Below are positions 1-4,919 of a stretch of DNA of 6,075 bases, in pieces. Position 1 is the stretch's first letter. Each line of letters begins with the position of its first letter. The notes under the pieces were generated by a model. That model did not search any database, was not told the origin of the DNA, and saw only the letters and a program-made list of their open reading frames with translations. This DNA is from Mxb001 sp049317345 (lineage in GTDB: Bacteria; Actinomycetota; Actinomycetes; S36-B12), in assembly GCA_049317345.1 (NCBI GenBank), contig JBMOIL010000143.1, positions 1 through 6,075 of the forward strand. Reading direction: 5' to 3'. A program made the translations under genes and the position numbers.

Positions 1-315
1 GCTCTCGCCATGGCCGCGGCGCTCATCATCGGGACGCCCCTCGCCTTCGTGATCGCGAGTGCGGTGTCGGGTTTCGGCGTCGCCACCCTCTTCCCCGCCG
101 CGATGCGCGCCGCCTCGAGGCTTCCCGGCGTGACGCCCGCGACCGGCGTTGCCCTGGTGACGTGGTTCTCACGCATCGGGTTCGTCATCTCCCCGCTCGC
201 CGTAGGCCTCATCGCGCAGGGTGCTGGCATCGCCTGGGGCGTGGGCATCGTCGTCGTCGCGGCACTGGCGATCATCCCCCTGGCCGGCGCCGCCTTGCGC
301 GAGCGCCGCGCATGA
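1..315 (+). CDS. Major facilitator superfamily transporter, C-terminal part (5'-truncated by window edge)
   Basis: The frame is open from base 1 to the TGA at 313-315, giving 104 visible residues; the true start lies upstream of the window, so the ATG at 10 is an internal Met. The fragment is very hydrophobic. I read the end of one membrane helix (about residues 3-11), then three helices at about 14-33, 47-70 and 76-98, followed by a short basic tail (RERRA), as expected for helices 9/10 to 12 of a 12-helix MFS protein with a cytoplasmic C-terminus. The small-residue helix GFGVATLFPAAM and the later FSRIGFVISPLAVGLIA stretch are typical of the C-terminal half of MFS_1 proteins of the YbjJ/sugar- or drug-exporter kind. 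Substrate and direction cannot be read from this part. The stop overlaps the start of the downstream kinase gene (ATGA at 312-315), so the two are probably co-transcribed and translationally coupled. MFS membership is fairly sure; the substrate is unknown. Confidence 0.8.
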   Translation, partial: ALAMAAALIIGTPLAFVIASAVSGFGVATLFPAAMRAASRLPGVTPATGVALVTWFSRIGFVISPLAVGLIAQGAGIAWGVGIVVVAALAIIPLAGAALRERRA

Positions 316-1145
316 CTCTCAGGCCCTCCCAGGCAGAGCGCATCGCGGGATGGGGGATCGACTCCCTTGAGCAGGTAGACGACCATCCCTTCGCGTGGTG
401 GGCGATGCACGGCGAGGAATACGTCGTCGTCAAGGCGGGTGATGCGGACGAGCGCCATCGCGAGGCGCTTGCGCTGGGCGCCCTCGGCCCCAGTGCGACG
501 GAGGTCCTCGCGCACGATCAGGACCTGGGCCTGCTCGTCACCAGACGCGTCCTGCCGGGCGATGACATCCGCCCCCTCGCGCGTCGCGATGACGATGCGG
601 CGACGCGGGAGATCGCGCTACTCGCCGCTGAGATCCACAGGGACCAGAGCCACATGCACGGCCTGCCCGCGCTCAAGGAAATTGGATCGGCGTTCGATGC
701 GGCAGCCGACGCCCGACTGCCGGCCCCCACCGTCGATGCAGCGAAAGGCCTCTTCGCTGACCTTGTCGCGGACGACACTGCGATGGTCGTGTTGCACGGG
801 GATCTTCAGCATTTCAATGTGCTCAACGCTGGCGGGTCCTGGCGCGTGATCGACCCGCACGGGTGGGTGGGAGATCCAGCCTTCGAGGCAGCGGCACTCC
901 TCGCCAATCCGCGCGGTCTGGTCGAGGGCGGTGATGCCCGTGGCATGGACGGGCACGAGCTTGCGGTCAAAGCTCGACGACGTGCAGACATCTACGCCGA
1001 GATGACCGGCTACGACGTGGATCGATTGCGCGCCTGGGGATTCGTAGGCTGCGTCATCGCTGAGTTATGGATGATCGAATCCCACAATCTCGTGCACGGT
1101 GCACCGCTGGCGGTGGCCGAGGTGCTTCTCGCGCAGGGCCTGTGA
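312..1145 (+). CDS. Aminoglycoside/hydroxyurea-type phosphotransferase, APH(6) family
   Basis: This 277-residue cytoplasmic kinase belongs to the streptomycin 6-phosphotransferase/hydroxyurea kinase family, which moves the ATP gamma-phosphate to a hydroxyl of a small molecule. The length matches StrB-type APH(6) (about 280). The N-lobe holds a VVVKAG strand whose K41 probably contacts ATP. The catalytic loop is H162-G-D164-L-Q-H-F-N169 (Brenner-type HGDxxxxN, with D164 as base and N169 for metal). D181 in IDPHGW is the second metal ligand, and the run after it (VGDPAFEAAALLANP) is characteristic of APH(6). I chose the ATG at 312, which overlaps the transporter stop (ATGA). The same frame extends up to an ATG at 162, but that part lies inside the transporter and reads as an Arg/His-rich shadow. 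No clear ribosome site precedes 312, which fits translational coupling. It uses somewhat more A/T-ending codons than its neighbours, including a TTA at 1065. The family is clear. The substrate is not: chromosomal actinobacterial members often have no known resistance role. Confidence 0.9.
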   Translation: MTLRPSQAERIAGWGIDSLEQVDDHPFAWWAMHGEEYVVVKAGDADERHREALALGALGPSATEVLAHDQDLGLLVTRRVLPGDDIRPLARRDDDAATREIALLAAEIHRDQSHMHGLPALKEIGSAFDAAADARLPAPTVDAAKGLFADLVADDTAMVVLHGDLQHFNVLNAGGSWRVIDPHGWVGDPAFEAAALLANPRGLVEGGDARGMDGHELAVKARRRADIYAEMTGYDVDRLRAWGFVGCVIAELWMIESHNLVHGAPLAVAEVLLAQGL

Positions 1146-1154
1146 CGGTGTCGA

Positions 1155-2198
1155 TCAGCCGCGCAGCGATCCTGCGACATTGATGACGAAGCGGTAGCGC
1201 ACATCGGAGTCCTTGATGCGTTGCCATGCCTCGTTGATGTCAGCGATGTCGATGACCTCGACATCCGCCACGATCCCGTGCTCGGCGCAGAAGTCGAGCA
1301 TCTCCTGGGTGGCATCCACGCCGGCGAGCTTCGCTCCGACGATGGTGCGCGCCTCACCCACGAGATTGCCTGCCTCGAAGGTCAGCGGCTCGACGGGCAG
1401 TCCCACGATCGAGAGGGTGCCGCGGGTCTTGAGCAGGCCGAGGTAGGCATCCACGTCGATCGGAGCCGACACCGTGCTGAGAATCATGTCGAAGGACATG
1501 CGCATCGCCTTGAAGGCGCGGGTGTCCGTCGACGACGCGAAGGCATCGGCACCGAGTCGCTTCGCGTCAGCCTCCTTGCTCGGCGAATGACTGAAGACCG
1601 TCACGCGCGCTCCCATGGCCTTGGCGATGCGCACGGCAACGTGACCGAGTCCGCCCAGCCCGATCACGCCGATCTCCTTGCCGGGTCCCGCGTAGTCCTT
1701 GAGCGGCGGGTAGACGGTGATACCGGCGCAGAGCAGGGGCGCGACGGCCTGGGTGTCCGGGCCCTCCGGGATGCGCAGCACATAGTGCTGATCGACCACG
1801 ATGCTGTCGGCGTAGCCGCCATAGGTCGGCGTGACACGATCGCGCTCGTAGCCGTTGTACGTCGTGGACCAGTCGGGGCAGTAGTTCTCATCGCCGGCGT
1901 TGCACGCGTCGCACGTGCCGCAAGAGGCGACGTAGCAGCCGACGCCCACTCGGTCGCCCACCGCGTGCGTGGTGACCTCGGAGCCGACCTCCGTGACACG
2001 TCCCACGATCTCGTGGCCCGGCACCATGGGGAAGATGTCCATGCCCCAGTCGGCCTCCGCCTGGTGGATGTCGGAGTGGCAGACCCCGCAGGCGTCGATC
2101 TCGATGAGGACGTCCCGCGGCCCCACCTCGCGGCGCTCAATAGTGGTCGGGGCCAGGCGTGCGCCCGCCTCCGCTGCGGCGTAGGCACGTGCCTGCAT
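1155..2198 (-). CDS. Zinc-dependent NAD(P) alcohol dehydrogenase, cinnamyl-alcohol/YahK-type aldehyde reductase
   Basis: This 347-residue medium-chain dehydrogenase/reductase reversibly oxidises alcohols or reduces aldehydes. Catalytic zinc ligands are C40 (in CGVCHSD), H62-E63 (PGHEIVG) and C157 (LLCAGIT). The structural zinc is held by C93, C96, C99 and C107 (CGTCDACNAGDENYC). The Rossmann fold begins at G180-L-G-G-L-G185. The next strand ends in FSHSPSK (202-208), lacking the acidic residue of NADH-specific enzymes, so NADPH is the likely cofactor. The C-terminal run TQEMLDFCAEHGIVADVE is nearly identical to what I recall of E. coli YahK, and the 347-residue length fits that subfamily (YahK, mycobacterial AdhC, plant CAD). 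Cytoplasmic; physiological substrate unknown, broad aldehydes likely. It is the last gene of the pgm-galM-adh run, 9 bp after the galM stop, with its own strong ribosome site. The opposing kinase gene ends 9 bp from its stop. Family very sure; exact substrate open. Confidence 0.95.
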   Translation of the reverse strand: MQARAYAAAEAGARLAPTTIERREVGPRDVLIEIDACGVCHSDIHQAEADWGMDIFPMVPGHEIVGRVTEVGSEVTTHAVGDRVGVGCYVASCGTCDACNAGDENYCPDWSTTYNGYERDRVTPTYGGYADSIVVDQHYVLRIPEGPDTQAVAPLLCAGITVYPPLKDYAGPGKEIGVIGLGGLGHVAVRIAKAMGARVTVFSHSPSKEADAKRLGADAFASSTDTRAFKAMRMSFDMILSTVSAPIDVDAYLGLLKTRGTLSIVGLPVEPLTFEAGNLVGEARTIVGAKLAGVDATQEMLDFCAEHGIVADVEVIDIADINEAWQRIKDSDVRYRFVINVAGSLRG

Positions 2199-2202
2199 GG
2201 TG

Positions 2203-2209
2203 CTCCTTC
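2203..2209 (-). promoter_or_regulatory. Ribosome binding site of the alcohol dehydrogenase
   Basis: Read on the minus strand, GAAGGAG lies 4 nt before the ATG at 2198 and is a near-perfect anti-Shine-Dalgarno match. It overlaps the galM TGA (2210-2208), so ribosomes ending galM finish on the site that starts the next gene. It fixes the dehydrogenase start at 2198 and supports a common transcript. Confidence 0.75.
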
Positions 2210-3215
2210 AGGTCGCTGAGGTGCTGAACTCCAGAAGCGTAGTCGTCGCGTAATGCTCGCCCGGCCGCAGGACGCAGGGACCGAGCTCCGGCTGATGGGG
2301 CGCGTCGGGCATGCGCTGTGTCTCCAGCGACATCGACTGGTGCACCTCGAAGGGCGACCGGAGGTTGTTGCCGCTGTAGACCTGCATGCCCGGCGCATCC
2401 GTGAACACGCGAAGCACCCGCCCGCTGCCGGGATGGGTCAGGACGGCGCCGAGGCGCACCTCTCCTGCGGCACCCTCGAGCAGGTAGCAGTCGTCGAGTC
2501 CGCCCGTGGCCTCCAGGATCGGCCCGAGCGCGCGAGACGCGCGCAGGTCGTACGGCGTGCCCTCCACGTCGAGGATGCCGGTCGGAATCTGGAATTCGTC
2601 GTAGATGAGTTTGCGGGAAGCCGGGACCTGGAGTTCGTGGTCGGCGATGGAGTGCGAGCCGGCGAGATTCCAGTAGGCGTGATTGGCCATGCTGATGACG
2701 GTCGGCGCATCGGTGGTCGCTTCGTAGTGCGTCTCGATCCGCCCCTCACTCACGACATAGGTCGTCCGCGCCGAGACCGTGCCGGGGAATCCCATGTCGC
2801 CGTCAGGGCTGATCAGCGAGAAGTGGATCGTCGCGCTGCTGGCATCGTCGGAGATCTCATCGACGTTCCAGTTGAGCCGATCCCAGCCCATGCTGCCGCC
2901 GTGGAGGGTGTTGGGACCGTTGTTGACGTCGAGTGGGTACTCGACCCCGTCGAGTACGAAGGTGCCGCCGGCGATCCGGTTGGCGTAGCGGCCTAGCGTC
3001 GCGCCGAGGTGAGGATTGAGCGTGCGGATCGCGTGGTCGGCCACGGTCGGCAGGGCGAGGTGGACGCCTCCGAGAGTGCCGTCACGGTCGGGTACGTCGA
3101 CCTCGCGGATCGCCGCACCCAACGAGAGGAGTTGCACCCGCATGCGGGGGAAGGTGATCTCGATGACGGTGACATCGCCGGCATCGGTGGCCTCTGACCA
3201 GGTGGCGACATTCAT
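2208..3215 (-). CDS. galM: Aldose 1-epimerase (mutarotase)
   Basis: This 335-residue protein interconverts the alpha and beta anomers of hexoses such as glucose and galactose, the entry step of the Leloir pathway, in the cytoplasm. No signal peptide is visible. The family signature residues are all present in order: N79-R80 (GRYANRIAGG), H105 (NTLHGG), the GDMGFPGT loop (139-146), H179 (ANHAYWNLAG, proposed acid), D242 (GLDDCYLLEG, sugar binding), the MQVYSGNNL strand (277-285) and E298 (SLETQRMPDAPHQP, proposed base). The length is normal for bacterial GalM. The ATG at 3215 overlaps the pgm stop (ATGA) and has no clear ribosome site, so translation probably depends on coupling to pgm. The stop is 9 bp before the dehydrogenase. 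No galK or galT is in view, so a general hexose or glucose role is as likely as a galactose-specific one. Some GalM-like proteins act on other sugars, but the full active site favours a true mutarotase. Confidence 0.94.
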   Translation of the reverse strand: MNVATWSEATDAGDVTVIEITFPRMRVQLLSLGAAIREVDVPDRDGTLGGVHLALPTVADHAIRTLNPHLGATLGRYANRIAGGTFVLDGVEYPLDVNNGPNTLHGGSMGWDRLNWNVDEISDDASSATIHFSLISPDGDMGFPGTVSARTTYVVSEGRIETHYEATTDAPTVISMANHAYWNLAGSHSIADHELQVPASRKLIYDEFQIPTGILDVEGTPYDLRASRALGPILEATGGLDDCYLLEGAAGEVRLGAVLTHPGSGRVLRVFTDAPGMQVYSGNNLRSPFEVHQSMSLETQRMPDAPHQPELGPCVLRPGEHYATTTLLEFSTSAT

Positions 3216-4867
3216 GAAGTGCCCAACGCCGCGTCGACGACGATCCGTGCCGCCTGTTGGACCTCGGCGAGATGCTCAGGGCCGCGGAAGGACTCGGCGT
3301 AGATCTTGTAGACATCCTCGGTGCCCGATGGGCGCGCAGCGAACCAGGCGCTGGCCGACTCGACCTTGAGACCGCCGATGGGCGCGTCATTGCCCGGGGC
3401 GCGCGTGAGGACACGGGTGATGGGCTCGCCGGCGAGTTCGGTCGAGGTGACCTGTTCGGGGGAGAGTGCCGCGAGAGCCGCCTTCTGCTCGCGCGTGGCG
3501 GGTGCATCCACGCGCGCGTACGCCGGGTCGCCGTGGACCTCGGTGAGACGCCGGTAGCGAGCCGATGGTGACTCGCCCGTCTCCGCGAGGATCTCCGAGG
3601 CGAGCAGCGCGAGGATGATGCCGTCCTTGTCGGTGGTCCAGACGGATCCGTCGCGTCGCAGGAACGATGCGCCGGCCGACTCCTCACCGCCGAAGCCGAC
3701 GCTGCCGTCGATGAGGCCGGGCACGAACCACTTGAAGCCGACGGGCACCTCCCAGAGCCGCCGGCCGAGTGCTGCGGTGACGCGGTCGATCATCGAGGAA
3801 CTCACCACGGTCTTGCCGACGGCGGCATCCGCGCTCCATCCCTCTCGCCGCGAGAAGAGGTAGTCGATCGCAACGGCGAGGAAGTGGTTGGGATTCATCA
3901 GCCCGCCATCGGGCGTGACGATGCCGTGCCTGTCTGAGTCGGCATCATTGCCCGTCGCGATGTCGTAGTCGAGGCGACGCTCGATGAGCGAGGCCATCGC
4001 GTGGGGGGAGGAGCAGTCCATGCGGATGTTGCCATCCCAGTCCAGCGTCATGAAGCGCCAGGTGGGATCGACGCGAGGGTTCACCACCGTGAGGTCGAGG
4101 TCGTAGGCGTCGGCGATCGCCGTCCAGTATTCGACGCTGGCCCCGCCGAGCGGGTCGGCTCCGATGCGCACTCCGGCCACCCTGATCGCGTCGATGTTGA
4201 CCACGGACGGGAGATCGTCGACGTAGTGGCGCAGGTAGTCATAGCGATGAGTGGTCGACGCCGCCAGGGCACGGGGGAGGGTCACTCGGCGTACGCCCTC
4301 GAGTCCCGTGGCGAGCAACTCATTGGCACGGTCCTGGATGACGGAGGTGATCTCGGAGCCCGCGGGGCCGCCATCGGGCGGGTTGTACTTGAAGCCGCCA
4401 TCGCGGGGCGGGTTGTGGCTCGGCGTGACGACGATGCCATCGGCGCGCCCGGGATCCGTGGCCGAGCGCCCCGCGTTGTGCCGCAGGATCGCGTGCGACA
4501 CCGCCGGGGTGGGCGTGAGTCCGTCGCGGGAGTCGATGGCCACCGTCACGCCATGAGCGGCGAGCACCTCCAGTGCCGTGGCCCAGGCCGGCTGGCTCAG
4601 GGCATGACTGTCGCGACCGAGGTAGAGCGGACCGTTGATGCCCTGCTTCTTGCGATACTCCGCAATCGCCTGCGTCGTGGCGGCGATGTGGTCGTCGTTG
4701 AATGCCTGAGCGAACGACGATCCGCGATGCCCGGACGTGCCGAAGGCGACGCGCTGCGCGGGATCCGCCACGTCGGGATGCCCGGTGTAGTACGCCGTGA
4801 CAAGGGCGGCGATGTCGATGAGATCGGAATCCTGGGCCACCTGTCCGGCGCGCGGGTGCGTCGTCAT
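3212..4867 (-). CDS. pgm: Phosphoglucomutase, alpha-D-glucose-specific
   Basis: This 551-residue cytoplasmic enzyme interconverts glucose 1-phosphate and glucose 6-phosphate, linking glycogen/trehalose and nucleotide-sugar synthesis with central metabolism. It carries every hallmark of the alpha-D-phosphohexomutase superfamily: FGTSGHRGSS near the N-terminus (42-51), the active-site serine S150 in TPSHNPP, the metal loop D308-A-D310-S-D312-R, the sugar loop GGEESAGAS (393-401) and the phosphate loop RPSGTED (512-518). The N-terminal RAGQ...DLIDIAAL and the long C-terminal match place it with E. coli Pgm (546 residues by memory) rather than with phosphomannomutase or GlmM. The ATG at 4867 is preceded 7 nt upstream by AGGA. 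It is the first gene of a pgm-galM-dehydrogenase operon and is divergent from the P450, with 52 bp between the starts. No anomaly is seen; all catalytic residues are present. Confidence 0.97.
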   Translation of the reverse strand: MTTHPRAGQVAQDSDLIDIAALVTAYYTGHPDVADPAQRVAFGTSGHRGSSFAQAFNDDHIAATTQAIAEYRKKQGINGPLYLGRDSHALSQPAWATALEVLAAHGVTVAIDSRDGLTPTPAVSHAILRHNAGRSATDPGRADGIVVTPSHNPPRDGGFKYNPPDGGPAGSEITSVIQDRANELLATGLEGVRRVTLPRALAASTTHRYDYLRHYVDDLPSVVNIDAIRVAGVRIGADPLGGASVEYWTAIADAYDLDLTVVNPRVDPTWRFMTLDWDGNIRMDCSSPHAMASLIERRLDYDIATGNDADSDRHGIVTPDGGLMNPNHFLAVAIDYLFSRREGWSADAAVGKTVVSSSMIDRVTAALGRRLWEVPVGFKWFVPGLIDGSVGFGGEESAGASFLRRDGSVWTTDKDGIILALLASEILAETGESPSARYRRLTEVHGDPAYARVDAPATREQKAALAALSPEQVTSTELAGEPITRVLTRAPGNDAPIGGLKVESASAWFAARPSGTEDVYKIYAESFRGPEHLAEVQQAARIVVDAALGTS

Positions 4868-4874
4868 GGGGCCA

Positions 4875-4878
4875 TCCT
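4875..4878 (-). promoter_or_regulatory. pgm: Ribosome binding site of pgm
   Basis: On the minus strand AGGA (within GCAGGATGG) lies 7 nt before the ATG at 4867. It is a modest but well-spaced Shine-Dalgarno site and supports the chosen pgm start. Confidence 0.55.
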
Positions 4879-4907
4879 GCCCCGTCCCGGTTGCGGGGCG
4901 CAGGCCA

Positions 4908-4913
4908 TAGGCT
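4908..4913 (+). promoter_or_regulatory. Candidate -10 element for a leaderless P450 transcript
   Basis: TAGGCT fits the TAnnnT pattern common in actinobacterial sigma-70-type -10 boxes. It ends 6 nt before the GTG at 4920, the spacing expected if transcription begins at the first base of the start codon. No matching -35 box is visible at the usual distance, so this is a weak call. Confidence 0.35.
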
Positions 4914-4919
4914 CGATGC

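Larger units (their letters stand above)
4868..4919. promoter_or_regulatory. Divergent promoter region between pgm and the P450 gene
   Basis: These 52 bp are the only space between two genes read away from each other, so both promoters, or parts of them, must lie here or run into the opposite coding region. On the minus strand TATGGC (4909-4904) is a weak candidate -10 for pgm. On the plus strand TAGGCT (4908-4913) is a candidate for the P450. The two candidates overlap almost completely, which would make simultaneous firing difficult. I see no convincing -35 boxes and no clear palindromic operator. The assignment is by position and weak motifs only. Confidence 0.5.

Noticed and set aside
162..311. 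Upstream in-frame extension of the kinase to an ATG at 162
   Set aside because: It lies wholly inside the transporter coding region and reads as an Arg/His/Pro-rich shadow. The ATG at 312 gives the normal family length of about 277 residues and a coupled ATGA junction.
1221..2219. 332-codon open frame antisense to the alcohol dehydrogenase
   Set aside because: It is a high-GC shadow frame. Its translation is Arg/Asp/His-rich with no recognisable domain, while the opposite strand carries complete dehydrogenase motifs.
2253..2996. 247-codon open frame antisense to galM
   Set aside because: It has low-complexity shadow composition and no motif, and the mutarotase on the other strand has a complete active site.
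4367..4416. Near-direct repeat in pgm (4367-4386 and 4394-4416)
   Set aside because: It encodes the two NPPxDGG/NPPDGG turns around the catalytic serine region, a doubled motif I also recall in E. coli Pgm. It is protein conservation, not a DNA repeat element.
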